In this document: positions 15,450 to 22,128 of the stretch, piece after piece
Layout: each line of letters opens with the position of its first letter
Numbering within the stretch: the first letter of the stretch is position 1
NCBI GenBank assembly: GCA_016839805.1
Contig: JAEOTO010000025.1
Coordinates: 1 to 46,956, forward strand
DNA: 46,956 nucleotides
Source of the DNA: Candidatus Hermodarchaeota archaeon
Lineage (GTDB): Archaea; Asgardarchaeota; Hermodarchaeia; Hermodarchaeales; Hermodarchaeaceae
Direction of reading: 5' to 3'
Notes under the pieces: model-generated
What the model saw: only the letters and a program-made list of their open reading frames with translations
The model's database searches: none
Told to the model about the DNA's origin: nothing
Made by a program: the position numbers and the translations under genes

Positions 15450-16495
15450 AGATCTAATACAACTTGATTTTCATGAGGAGCTGACGGACGTACGATACGT
15501 GATTTTTGAATAGTAGCTTTATAACCCTGGTTCGTAAGTTGTGCTAAAACTTCAGCACTAAGCATTTCCAGAGATTGGGTTTGGCTAGTTATTCCATAGA
15601 AATGTATGGTTCCCCCACGCTTTTTGGTGGCTATTGCTGCGACATCCAGATAAGAAAAGGCATCATGTGGGAGATTCATGATGACTCGATCAGCCACACC
15701 GACAAGTCGCTCCTGAACGATATTCCGCACATCACCAACGAGGGGAATGATTCTGCCGGTTAGCCGATTGAGTGTAAGGCTCTTTTCAAGGCATTTAATT
15801 GCCTGGTTGTTGATGTCGATGGCATACACTGTAACAGGTTGACGATTCGCGGCTAGAAGAGCGAAGGGTCCTACGCCTGTAAACATGTCCACAAGAACTT
15901 CATTTGGCTGGATCAATCCAGTTACGCGGTCGTGTTCTGTGCCTAGTCGAGGACTAAAATAGGTCTGAGTCACGTCAATCGCAAGTTGAACACCATATTC
16001 CGTGTGTATGGTCGTAGCCTGTGCTTTTCCAGCTATTAGACGAAGGGGTCGAATCCGACGTATCCCAGTAATTCCCCCTTCCTTCACATAGACTGTTGTT
16101 ACTCGTGAATTTACTTCCATGATCGCCTCCCCTATCACTGATTCATAGGGTGTCACAGGCGTATCTAATTCAACGACGGCAATTTCTCCGATGATATCTA
16201 ATGAATGCGGGATTGATTCTATCAAAGGGACTGGAAGTTTTCCCTCCAAGGCGGTGACAAGGTCAGGAGGTTTTCGGTTAAATGGTTCCAGTTCCTTCTC
16301 CACGAGTTTCAGTTCCTTTGAGATATGCGTAAATTTCGATAATTGACTTTCAGGGATTTCATACCGTAGAGGAAAAAACAACAAATCATTCTTTTTCGTA
16401 ATGGGAAACTCTATGTCAAGAAGTTCCTCTTCAATGAGAAGCTGCCGTAATCGTTCTCCCAGGCTTTGTTCAACCTGAATACAAACCTTTCTCAT
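15431..16495 (-). CDS. trm5: tRNA (guanine(37)-N1)-methyltransferase Trm5
   Basis: A 354-residue class I SAM enzyme that makes m1G37 next to the anticodon, preventing frameshifts. An N-terminal D1-like region (residues 1-60) is followed by a D2 region and the Rossmann domain, with RLGTEHDRVTGLIQPNEVLVDMFTGVGPFALLAA, VYAIDINNQAIKCLEKSLTLNRL, and the catalytic-loop motif NLPHDAFSYLD in place of the canonical NLP. The related Tyw2/Taw2 enzymes share the fold, but the NLP motif favours Trm5 or a bifunctional Trm5a. It lies 14 bp after sepF in a minus-strand run. Confidence 0.9.
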   Translation of the reverse strand: MRKVCIQVEQSLGERLRQLLIEEELLDIEFPITKKNDLLFFPLRYEIPESQLSKFTHISKELKLVEKELEPFNRKPPDLVTALEGKLPVPLIESIPHSLDIIGEIAVVELDTPVTPYESVIGEAIMEVNSRVTTVYVKEGGITGIRRIRPLRLIAGKAQATTIHTEYGVQLAIDVTQTYFSPRLGTEHDRVTGLIQPNEVLVDMFTGVGPFALLAANRQPVTVYAIDINNQAIKCLEKSLTLNRLTGRIIPLVGDVRNIVQERLVGVADRVIMNLPHDAFSYLDVAAIATKKRGGTIHFYGITSQTQSLEMLSAEVLAQLTNQGYKATIQKSRIVRPSAPHENQVVLDLQVIPE

Positions 16496-16509
16496 GGTGG
16501 CTGTCCTGC

Positions 16510-16896
16510 TCAGGGGCTGCTGGAGGATTCACCCGTACTTTCATCCTCTGATGGCGCATCACGAAAGATCTTCACGCGACTTGGTGCAAGGATGATGTAC
16601 CGGTTACCAAGTTGTCCTATATCACCATCAACACTGATACACACAGCACGAAGCTGTTCCACGGCGCGTTTTAACTGTAATTGCAGTTCAGTTCCCTGTT
16701 GAACGAGAGGTGAGACATCCATTACTACAAGATTACCTTTTCGAATTTCCTCAGAAATGGTTGTTACATCCATTAATCCCGTAAGTTCCATAAATCGAAC
16801 ATACATAGAAGCCGCTTCTAAACTAGTACTCGGTGTAGCTTCAACCTTTTCAGGCTCGGATTCCTTTCCTTTCTTTTTTCGACCGAATGGGCTCAA
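16510..16896 (-). CDS. sepF: Cell division protein SepF (archaeal)
   Basis: A 128-residue protein. The first 30 residues (MSPFGRKKKGKESEPEK) are charged and flexible, consistent with a membrane-targeting tip and linker. Residues 32-115 form the SepF core: YVRFMELTGLMDVTTISEEIRKGNLVVMDVSPLVQQ, an alpha/beta dimer that binds the FtsZ C-terminus and anchors the Z-ring. FtsZ itself is not in the window. The start is TTG at 16896, preceded by GAGGATGATCC. Its position between a PUA protein and trm5 is unusual for a division gene and may reflect co-regulation with growth. Confidence 0.85.
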   Translation of the reverse strand: MSPFGRKKKGKESEPEKVEATPSTSLEAASMYVRFMELTGLMDVTTISEEIRKGNLVVMDVSPLVQQGTELQLQLKRAVEQLRAVCISVDGDIGQLGNRYIILAPSRVKIFRDAPSEDESTGESSSSP

Positions 16897-16964
16897 CCCG
16901 GATCATCCTCCGTCAATTCTACTAAGCAACGATGAAAAGTGAACTGTAAAAATCCTTCGCCTTC

Positions 16965-17489
16965 TCACTCGGAGAGCTGTTTAGCCAGCTTCCATAACTG
17001 GTCGCCCACATAATGAAGTGATTCGATGGCGCGCCCTCTATTCCTTTCTAGAATCACGTCAGGACTAAGCAGCATACGACCTACCGCTAAAGGCATCAAA
17101 TTTTTCTGATCAATAATCACCACCAGGTCACCTACTTTGAGTTGTTTATCCAGATCAAAGATACCTGGAGCCATCACATCCGCACCATTAGCAATATGGG
17201 CAACCGCTCCCATGTCGACTACAACTTTGGGTAATTCCACATTATTTGCTAACAATACCGGTAATCCAGGAAACAACATATGCTGCTGCTTGACTAGCCA
17301 TAATGTGCCTTTAACCAAATACAATTCTGTTTTATCATCTAACATAATTCGTTCCACTGACACCTTCCCTGAGGGCACCTCTCGTAACGCCTGATGAATC
17401 AATCCCGGACTATTCTCAAAGCCATTCAATAATTTTCGAAGCTCTTTTGTACGAAGGAGAGTTCGGTGCTTAATACGCATAAATCTCAA
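16965..17489 (-). CDS. PUA-domain RNA-binding protein, MCTS1/Tma20-like
   Basis: A 174-residue protein. An N-terminal alpha/beta region (residues 1-85, RIKHRTLLRTKELRKLLNGF) is followed by a PUA domain (about 88-165): PKVVVDMGAVAHIANGADVMAPGIFDLDKQLKVGDLVVIIDQKNLMPLAVGRML. This layout is that of MCTS1/Tma20, which in eukaryotes works with DENR in ribosome recycling and re-initiation. Archaeal members are taken to act in translation or RNA processing. It leads the minus-strand run with sepF and trm5 and is divergent from the Lsm gene, 80 bp away. Confidence 0.85.
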   Translation of the reverse strand: MRFMRIKHRTLLRTKELRKLLNGFENSPGLIHQALREVPSGKVSVERIMLDDKTELYLVKGTLWLVKQQHMLFPGLPVLLANNVELPKVVVDMGAVAHIANGADVMAPGIFDLDKQLKVGDLVVIIDQKNLMPLAVGRMLLSPDVILERNRGRAIESLHYVGDQLWKLAKQLSE

Positions 17490-17514
17490 CTACTCCTATC
17501 ATTGGGGAGTAAAC

Positions 17515-17523
17515 TTTAATAAG
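17515..17523 (+). promoter_or_regulatory. TATA box before the Lsm-L37e-tRNA-Ala transcript
   Basis: TTTAATAAG lies 47 bp upstream of the Lsm TTG start, predicting transcription from about 17545 and a short leader holding the AGGAG site. Confidence 0.45.
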
Positions 17524-17569
17524 GGCTCTTTAGCATGCCAACTGCAATTAGCTGACAGGAGCTAATAAC

Positions 17570-17830
17570 TTGTCTGAAAATCGTCCCATGGATTTACTTG
17601 GTCGGTCATTAAAATCTCAAGTACTCGTAAAACTAAAAGGTGATAGAGAACTGCGAGGTCGACTCCGCGGATATGATCAGCATCTTAATCTCATCCTCGA
17701 TGATGCCGAAGATCTCACAGAACAACCACCCCAAGAACTTGGTACTGTGATTCTTCGTGGTGACAACGTCATCCTCCTGTCTCCTTCCATCAAACCTCAA
17801 GGAAAAAAACCCGCGAAAAAGAAAAAGTGA
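17570..17830 (+). CDS. lsm: Lsm (Sm-like) RNA-binding protein
   Basis: An 86-residue protein of the Sm fold, which forms heptameric rings binding U-rich RNA. Sm1 is LGRSLKSQVLVKLKGDRELRGRLRGYDQHLNLILDDAED (residues 10-48), with the RNA-binding DQHLNL loop. Sm2 is GTVILRGDNVILLSP, with RGDNV as the second contact. The C-terminus is Lys-rich. The start is TTG at 17570 behind AGGAG. It is followed after 6 bp by rpl37e, the conserved archaeal pairing, and then by tRNA-Ala. Confidence 0.93.
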   Translation: MSENRPMDLLGRSLKSQVLVKLKGDRELRGRLRGYDQHLNLILDDAEDLTEQPPQELGTVILRGDNVILLSPSIKPQGKKPAKKKK

Positions 17831-17836
17831 TGAGCA

Positions 17837-18022
17837 ATGGGTAAGGGCACTCCTTCCTTTGGAAAAAAGAACAAAAAAACCCACATTCGCTGCCGACGCT
17901 GTGGACGCCGCTCATACCACGTCAGGAAAAAACGATGCGCCGCCTGCGGTTTCGGACAATCCAGCCGTATCCGCCAATACAACTGGGCACGCAAAGACGT
18001 TACTCGCACCCGCCTCGTCTAA
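17837..18022 (+). CDS. rpl37e: Ribosomal protein L37e
   Basis: A 61-residue zinc protein of the large subunit. CRRC (residues 19-22) and CAAC (34-37) form the zinc ribbon, and the ends are highly basic ([16 protein letters not shown]...). The length equals that of other archaeal L37e. A GTGATGAG stretch overlapping the end of lsm supplies the ribosome binding site, pointing to coupled translation. Only 12 bp separate it from tRNA-Ala, which is probably excised from the same transcript. Confidence 0.95.
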   Translation: MGKGTPSFGKKNKKTHIRCRRCGRRSYHVRKKRCAACGFGQSSRIRQYNWARKDVTRTRLV

Positions 18023-18034
18023 TCTTCTTCTGTG

Positions 18035-18141
<107 letters not shown>

Positions 18142-18240
18142 TTCCTTTGATCTCAGGCACTGCTATAGACAAAAACATAAATACTTGCCTAGTTATCCCA
18201 TTGCCGTCCACAACTACTCGCCTTCCCTGAGGCTTGCCGC

Positions 18241-18705
18241 ATGTCACAAGTCTATTACTGGAATACCCCTGAACACGGAGCCCTCCTTCTCATCATTCTG
18301 GGGCTCTTTGGAGCAATTCAAATTTTTCTCTCCTTCGCAGGAGTCTTCATCTACCTAATTGTCTCTCCCATCGTTTTGACTCTCGTTCCACTTGGTGTTG
18401 TCTTGGCTCAAGGTGCAGCCACGGCAGTCCTCGCAAATCTTTTCGCAGTTCGTGTCTTTCCTTACCAACCACAACGAGGCAGCACTCCACTCAGTTCCCT
18501 TCGCGTCTATCTTCGTGGGTTTGCCCTAATCCTTCTCGCCATGGTGATTATCTTGGGAATTTGGGGTGGCTTCTATGTTCTCATCTTCTTTTTTTCCCCG
18601 TGGACGCAAATAGCATATGTCGTTGCTTACATAATTGGGAACACTGCCAGCGCTATCATCGCGCTCACCCTTGTAACGCTTCTTGACTGGCTCTTTCGCC
18701 GCTGA
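18241..18705 (+). CDS. Four-helix membrane protein of unknown function
   Basis: A 154-residue hydrophobic protein with segments at about residues 13-38, 38-68, 88-118 and 122-150. The loop after the second segment is polar and basic (PYQPQRGSTPLSSLR). The ATG is preceded by TGAGG. No family was recognised. It lies between tRNA-Ala and the opposing tRNA-Phe gene. Its hydrophobic topology and ribosome binding site support a real gene; nothing suggests its role. Confidence 0.6.
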   Translation: MSQVYYWNTPEHGALLLIILGLFGAIQIFLSFAGVFIYLIVSPIVLTLVPLGVVLAQGAATAVLANLFAVRVFPYQPQRGSTPLSSLRVYLRGFALILLAMVIILGIWGGFYVLIFFFSPWTQIAYVVAYIIGNTASAIIALTLVTLLDWLFRR

Positions 18706-18792
18706 AAATATCCTATTCATAACAGAAATGGTCGCGAAGCTAGGAAGAAGAAGTGGTGCCGACGGCGTGATTTGAACACGCGACAACGGGAT

Positions 18793-18820
18793 CTCATCCG
18801 CGGCGTCAGAGCCGCCACGC
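18793..18820 (-). other. tRNA-Phe intron 2 (28 nt, canonical position 37/38)
   Basis: The intron contains a GTGGCG/CGCCGC stem with a 7-base loop. Boundaries are set by the tRNA-Phe consensus CTGAAGA loop. A canonical 4-bp central helix could not be drawn by hand, and a one-base shift of both ends gives the same product. Confidence 0.7.
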
Positions 18821-18835
18821 CTTCAGTCCCGCGCT

Positions 18836-18871
18836 TTCGAGAACGCAGCACAATACCCATAGGCTAGGCTA
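18836..18871 (-). other. tRNA-Phe intron 1 (36 nt, D-arm, position 22/23)
   Basis: A relaxed bulge-helix-bulge is visible: CGGG pairs with CTCG (one G-T), flanked by bulges AGT and AAA. Cleavage after the second base of each bulge restores the GCTT/GAGC D stem. Confidence 0.75.
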
Positions 18872-18899
18872 CTCCCGAGCTAAGCTACGTCGGCATGTG

Positions 18900-18976
18900 T
18901 GGTGGGCCGGCCGTGATTTGAACACGGGACCTCCGCCGTGTCAGGACGGCGTCATAACCAACTAGACCACCGGCCC
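18900..18976 (-). tRNA. tRNA-Val(GAC), CCA encoded
   Basis: The acceptor GGGCCGG/CCGGCCC, D arm GTC...GAC, anticodon arm CCGTC-CTGACAC-GGCGG (anticodon GAC), T arm CCGTG-TTCAAAT-CACGG and ACCA form a complete cloverleaf without an intron. It is transcribed just ahead of tRNA-Phe. A perfect hairpin, GTATGCA-GCAT-TGCATAC (18980-18997), sits 3 bases upstream of its 5' end and could mark the processing site. Confidence 0.95.
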
Positions 18977-19058
18977 AAGGTATGCAGCATTGCATACGCG
19001 ACCTGTTTCACGCCAGCGACATTTATTATTTTTTCCCATGAACCCGTTTAGGTCTGTG

Positions 19059-19454
19059 TTACCGCAAGGTTCGGACCCACTCGTCATGTAATGAGGGCTG
19101 CTCAGGCGCACCAGGAACTGCTTGAAACTCGGTTTCAAGCTCTTGGACAATTTCTGCTAACTTACCTTCGGCTTCGACGCAATCGAACAAGCCTTCCTCA
19201 AAATCAAAGTTGATGGGTGGGAAACTGATCCGGTGCATTAAGGTAATGAGCACACCATTGAGTTCTACACCAATCGCATACACGTGTAGGGCTCTCAACC
19301 ACTGAGCGGGGTTATCCACTACATCACCTTCAAACGGTGTCACATAATATACCGGCTCAAAGGTCACAATAGCAGCTCTCCGTGCAAAATCGAGGAACTG
19401 CTGGTAATTCTGGACTTCTACGGGGGGAACGTATTCCATTCGATCATTCTCCAT
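19059..19454 (-). CDS. Hypothetical soluble acidic protein behind a structured leader
   Basis: A 131-residue protein with no recognised family. The predicted order is an amphipathic helix (VQNYQQFLDFARRAAIV), beta strands (FEPVYYVTPFEG; YAIGVELNGVLITLMHRISF), and a long acidic helix (DCVEAEGKLAEIVQELETEF). It has no signal peptide and only one cysteine. The ATG at 19454 sits 8 bases after GGAGGT, which is itself folded into a hairpin. Upstream, two interleaved inverted repeats form a possible pseudoknot. Strong leader structure before an otherwise plain gene suggests translational control. Confidence 0.7.
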   Translation of the reverse strand: MENDRMEYVPPVEVQNYQQFLDFARRAAIVTFEPVYYVTPFEGDVVDNPAQWLRALHVYAIGVELNGVLITLMHRISFPPINFDFEEGLFDCVEAEGKLAEIVQELETEFQAVPGAPEQPSLHDEWVRTLR

Positions 19455-19535
19455 GAGGTTCTACCTCCATTTAGGAACGCTCTCCCACCCCATCGTTTCC
19501 ATTGGAGCCGGAAGGCTCTAGCGTTCAATGGGGTG
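19455..19535 (-). promoter_or_regulatory. Pseudoknot-like leader with sequestered ribosome binding site
   Basis: In mRNA order: CACCCCAT (19535-19528), GAACGCT (19526-19520), hairpin GAGCC-TTCC-GGCTC (19518-19505), ATGGGGTG (19493-19486), AGCGTTC (19481-19475). The first pairs with the fourth (8 bp) and the second with the fifth (7 bp), so the two helices interleave. GGAGGT (19468-19463) follows, and its GAGGT pairs with ACCTC directly before the ATG across a 3-base loop. No known riboswitch class was recognised. Confidence 0.6.
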
Positions 19536-19737
19536 AACGGGAAACAATTTATTACAAACTATACAATACAACAATCACTTATAAATATTTGTATTACCTG
19601 AAACAAATAGATAAAAAACGAATATTTTCTATAAAACGAAAGAACACGACCTCTCCTACCCCCTATCTACACAAGAAGAAACTCAACGGCACACCAGCAG
19701 GGACAAAAATCAACTTACATTCTCAAAAAACAGGAGG

Positions 19738-19812
19738 TGGTGCGGTCGCCGGGATTCGAACCCGGGTATTCGGCGTGGAAGGCCGAAATCATAACCACTA
19801 GACCACGACCGC
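19738..19812 (-). tRNA. tRNA-Gly(TCC), CCA encoded
   Basis: GCGGTCG/CGACCGC acceptor, GTC...GAT D arm, TCGGC-CTTCCAC-GCCGA anticodon arm with anticodon TCC, CCGGG-TTCGAAT-CCCGG T arm and ACCA form an intron-less cloverleaf. It is divergent from tRNA-Gly(GCC) 122 bp away, so both glycine tRNAs share one promoter region. Confidence 0.95.
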
Positions 19813-19900
19813 TAAACCCGCAGGGTAATGTTGTCTCGCTTAAGTGTTTCCGTTTTGTGTCGATGAATATTTGGGGTAATGACCCATATTAGCCATAACC

Positions 19901-19910
19901 ATTAAAAAGG
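19901..19910 (+). promoter_or_regulatory. TATA box of tRNA-Gly(GCC)
   Basis: ATTAAAAAGG lies 25-34 bases before the mature 5' end at 19935, the expected distance for a tRNA transcribed from close to its first base. Confidence 0.5.
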
Positions 19911-19934
19911 GGTGGTGGGTTGGACTAGCTCCGT

Positions 19935-20009
19935 GCGCTGTTGGTCTAGTGGCTAGGACTCCAGCCTGCCACGCTGGGTGCCCGGGTTCAAATCCCGGAC
20001 AGCGCACCA
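19935..20009 (+). tRNA. tRNA-Gly(GCC), CCA encoded
   Basis: GCGCTGT/ACAGCGC acceptor, GTC...GAC D arm, CCAGC-CTGCCAC-GCTGG anticodon arm with anticodon GCC, CCGGG-TTCAAAT-CCCGG T arm and ACCA. There is no intron. The Rpp21 gene for RNase P starts about 35 bp downstream, so the tRNA and its processing enzyme may be transcribed together. Confidence 0.95.
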
Positions 20010-20043
20010 TTTTCGCCAATTTTTCGGCGTGTTGGTGTCGTGT

Positions 20044-20406
20044 GTGCGAGTTCGTGGGAGCCGTCGGTGGCGTGCAACAGTGGTGAAGCATCTACGCAGT
20101 CTATTTCAGCATGCCGAAGCAGTGGCGGGTCAGGATCCGGCTTTAGCCAAGCGGTATGTGCAGATGGCACGGCGTATTGTCATGCGGACCCGAGTACGGT
20201 TGCCCACGGATCTGCGGCATCGGTATTGTCATCGGTGTGAGAGTTATTTACGACCAGGTGGGAATGCTCGAATTCGGTTACGTACAGCTGGTCGAAATGG
20301 GTCGTTGGTGATTACCTGTTTGGTTTGTGGATATCGCCGTAAACTCATTTGGAATCGAGTAAAAAGAAACGCTTCAACCAAAGCTTCGAAGAATGCAACT
20401 ACATGA
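20044..20406 (+). CDS. rnp4: RNase P protein component 4 (Rpp21/Rpr2)
   Basis: A protein of about 120 residues that binds RNase P RNA and helps mature tRNA 5' ends. The N-terminal helices read AKRYVQMARRIVMRTRVRLPTDLRHRYC. The zinc ribbon is CHRC and CLVC, with GNARIRLR between. This matches archaeal Rpp21 in length and order. The frame is open upstream into tRNA-Gly(GCC), so the start is uncertain. GTG at 20044 is chosen because it keeps the basic RGSRRWR stretch that precedes helix 1 in homologues; GTG at 20035 or 20080 is also possible. Confidence 0.88.
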   Translation: MRVRGSRRWRATVVKHLRSLFQHAEAVAGQDPALAKRYVQMARRIVMRTRVRLPTDLRHRYCHRCESYLRPGGNARIRLRTAGRNGSLVITCLVCGYRRKLIWNRVKRNASTKASKNATT

Positions 20407-20420
20407 GGACAGAATTTAGA

Positions 20421-20684
20421 ATGCCAAAAAAAGATCAGCTTGCTCGGATATGGGCGGATGAAAAGCCTGCAGTTCGTATTGGGAAATCCAAGTTGGATGC
20501 AGGTGTGGTTGAGGAGGTAAGACGCCAATTGAAACGACGGAAGGTGATTAAGGTGAAGTTTCTTCGGTCCTTAGCCGCATCCGAGGATATCGATAAATTG
20601 GCAGCCGATTTAGCGGCTCAGACTTCCAGTGAAGTTTGGGGGCGTCGGGGATTTGTAGTAGTCTTAGCTTACCGAAAACCTTGA
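20421..20684 (+). CDS. YhbY/CRM-domain RNA-binding protein
   Basis: An 87-residue single CRM domain. The KPAVRIGKSKLDAGVVEEVRRQLKRRKVIKVKFL stretch corresponds to the family's VxIGKxGLT...I..AL...ELIKVKVL, and the last strand is RRGFVVVLAYRKP. The bacterial homologue YhbY associates with pre-50S particles, and archaeal members sit in ribosome-biogenesis operons as here. The usual GxxG loop lacks its last glycine (IGKSKLD), a small departure. It lies 14 bp after rnp4 and is probably co-transcribed. Confidence 0.85.
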   Translation: MPKKDQLARIWADEKPAVRIGKSKLDAGVVEEVRRQLKRRKVIKVKFLRSLAASEDIDKLAADLAAQTSSEVWGRRGFVVVLAYRKP

Positions 20685-20784
20685 AGGGACGGAAGTAAGG
20701 ACGAAGGGTTTTTATAGCTTTCATCGAGTACTTCTGCCGACCTGTCGGCGGGTCAATTTCCGTTTGCGCCGTGGGGTCTTTATC

Positions 20785-21213
20785 GTGTCTACTGTATTTG
20801 ACGTTCCTGCAGACCAGCTGATTCCGCGTATCGCGGAGGAGCTCAAAAAGGCGAAAGAAGTCACGCCACCTGAATGGGCTAGTTATGTTAAGACGGGTGC
20901 TCAAAAGGAACGGCGACCAACTGCCTCGGATTGGTGGTATATTCGGTGTGCCTCTATTCTCCGTCGGCTCTACGTGAAGGGGCCATCTGGAGTATCACGA
21001 CTTCGGACTGCATATGGAGACCGAAAACGTCGTGGCGTTCGCCCTAATCATTTCATGAAGGGCAGTGGTTCCATCGTTCGCACCGCGCTTCAACAGTTAG
21101 AAGCGGCAGGACTTGTCGAGCATGAAAAAGGGACAGGACGACGCCTATCACGACAGGGACGATCATTCCTAGATAAAATGGCGCATATGATGCGGACCCA
21201 AGGTGCAGGCTAG
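20785..21213 (+). CDS. rps19e: Ribosomal protein S19e
   Basis: A 142-residue small-subunit protein of winged-helix fold. STVFDVPADQLIPRIAEELKK at the N-terminus, PPEWASYVKTGAQKERRPTASDWWYIRCASILRRLY, and RPNHFMKGSGSIVRTALQQLEAAGLVE are diagnostic. The GTG at 20785 is chosen over an upstream TTG at 20764 because the family begins with (M)xTVYDVPAD. A GGGGT site lies just before it. It opens the conserved archaeal block S19e-PDCD5-L39e-L31e-aIF6-LX-prefoldin-FtsY. Confidence 0.95.
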   Translation: MSTVFDVPADQLIPRIAEELKKAKEVTPPEWASYVKTGAQKERRPTASDWWYIRCASILRRLYVKGPSGVSRLRTAYGDRKRRGVRPNHFMKGSGSIVRTALQQLEAAGLVEHEKGTGRRLSRQGRSFLDKMAHMMRTQGAG

Positions 21214-21236
21214 TTGAAGACGGGAGGATACCCGTT

Positions 21237-21566
21237 ATGAGTGATGAAGAGTTAGAAGAGTTACGTCGTCGGAAAATGGCTGAATTACAACAGCAAGCCA
21301 TGGTAGAACAGCAGGCAGCCCAAGAGGAAGAAATTCGGGCGCAACGTGCAGCTGTGCTCCGTCAGCTTCTAACTCCTGAAGCGCGTTCGCGTTTAACCAA
21401 TCTTCGTATGGTGAAACCAGCATTCGCTGAGCAATTGGAAAATGAACTCATTCGGCTCGCGCAAGTGAACCGGTTACCTGAGGTTCCAATTACTGATAAG
21501 ACGCTCAAAACAATGCTTTCTCAATTACGATCTCGCCAACGCGATACTAAGATTCAATTTCGATGA
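21237..21566 (+). CDS. PDCD5-family DNA-binding protein
   Basis: A 109-residue helical protein. The N-terminus is MSDEELEELRRRKMAELQQQ, followed by a Gln/Glu-rich helix and the core LRQLLTPEARSRLTNLRMVKPAFAEQLENELIRLAQVNRLP. This matches archaeal and eukaryotic PDCD5 in sequence and length. Archaeal members bind DNA in vitro and are almost always encoded between S19e and L39e, as here. The cellular role in archaea is not settled. The start follows a GGAGG site. Confidence 0.93.
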   Translation: MSDEELEELRRRKMAELQQQAMVEQQAAQEEEIRAQRAAVLRQLLTPEARSRLTNLRMVKPAFAEQLENELIRLAQVNRLPEVPITDKTLKTMLSQLRSRQRDTKIQFR

Positions 21567-21584
21567 TATAGGACGTTGTAGAAA

Positions 21585-21740
21585 ATGGCACGCAATAAAC
21601 CATTGGGTAAAAAACTTCGACTCGCTCGTCAACTCAAATCAAATGTAGGCATTCCTGCATGGATTATGGTTAAAACTGGTGGAAAAGTCCGAACTCACCC
21701 TAAACGCCGTAATTGGCGACAATCAAAGCTAAAACCCTAG
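21585..21740 (+). CDS. rpl39e: Ribosomal protein L39e
   Basis: A 51-residue highly basic protein. [29 protein letters not shown] [13 protein letters not shown] and [14 protein letters not shown] are hallmarks of L39e, which lines the peptide exit tunnel. The length is exactly that of the family. It lies 18 bp after the PDCD5 gene and 25 bp before rpl31e. Confidence 0.95.
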   Translation: MARNKPLGKKLRLARQLKSNVGIPAWIMVKTGGKVRTHPKRRNWRQSKLKP

Positions 21741-21765
21741 ATACGAATTTGGAGTGTGCCCAGGA

Positions 21766-22092
21766 ATGGCAGAAAAAGACGATGCATTACCCGAAACACT
21801 CGGTGTTCCCGATGTTACCGAAGAAATCGTAGTTGAACGGCTCTATACAATCCCTCTGGGCAAAGCCTACCAGGTGGTCCGAAAAAAGCGATCGAAACGT
21901 GCTGTGAATCTTGTTAAAGCCTTTATAATGCGCCATATGAAGCTTGAAGATGAAGACGAATTATCCATTGATCCCAAACTTAACGAGTATCTCTGGAATA
22001 GGGGTATCATGAAACCACCACGCCGTGTTCGTGTTCGTGCTACTAAGGATCGGGATGGCTTGGTAAAGGTCTTCTTAGTCGAAGGTCAATGA
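21766..22092 (+). CDS. rpl31e: Ribosomal protein L31e
   Basis: A 108-residue large-subunit protein with an N-terminal extension. The core starts at IVVERLYTIPLGKAYQVVRKKRSKRAVNLVKAFIMRHMK, followed by LSIDPKLNEYLWNRGIMKPPRRVRVRATKDRDGLVKVFL. About 20 acidic residues (AEKDDALPETLGVPDVTEE) precede the core and are longer than in many archaea. The ATG at 21766 is chosen because GGAG lies 11 bases upstream. Confidence 0.95.
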   Translation: MAEKDDALPETLGVPDVTEEIVVERLYTIPLGKAYQVVRKKRSKRAVNLVKAFIMRHMKLEDEDELSIDPKLNEYLWNRGIMKPPRRVRVRATKDRDGLVKVFLVEGQ

Positions 22093-22128
22093 TACTCATC
22101 TTTTCTTATTTGGGACTAATCGAGTAGT

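Larger units (their letters stand above)
18754..18894 (-). tRNA. tRNA-Phe(GAA) with two introns; CCA encoded
   Basis: The acceptor GCCGACG/CGTCGGC, T arm GCGTG-TTCAAAT-CACGC and ACCA end are plain. The middle only folds as tRNA-Phe after removing two insertions. The first (18836-18871) splits the D stem after nucleotide 22; joining gives GTAGCTTAGCTCGGGAGAGC, the usual archaeal Phe D arm. The second (18793-18820) is at 37/38; joining gives CGGGA-CTGAAGA-TCCCG with anticodon GAA. It lies 5 bp downstream of tRNA-Val on the same strand. Confidence 0.9.

Noticed and set aside
18754..18894. Type II (Ser or Leu) tRNA with a long variable arm
   Set aside because: The apparent variable arm is part of an intron; removing both introns gives an exact archaeal tRNA-Phe layout.
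19502..19801. 99-codon plus-strand frame overlapping tRNA-Gly(TCC)
   Set aside because: It runs antisense into the tRNA and has low-complexity AT-rich codons; treated as chance.
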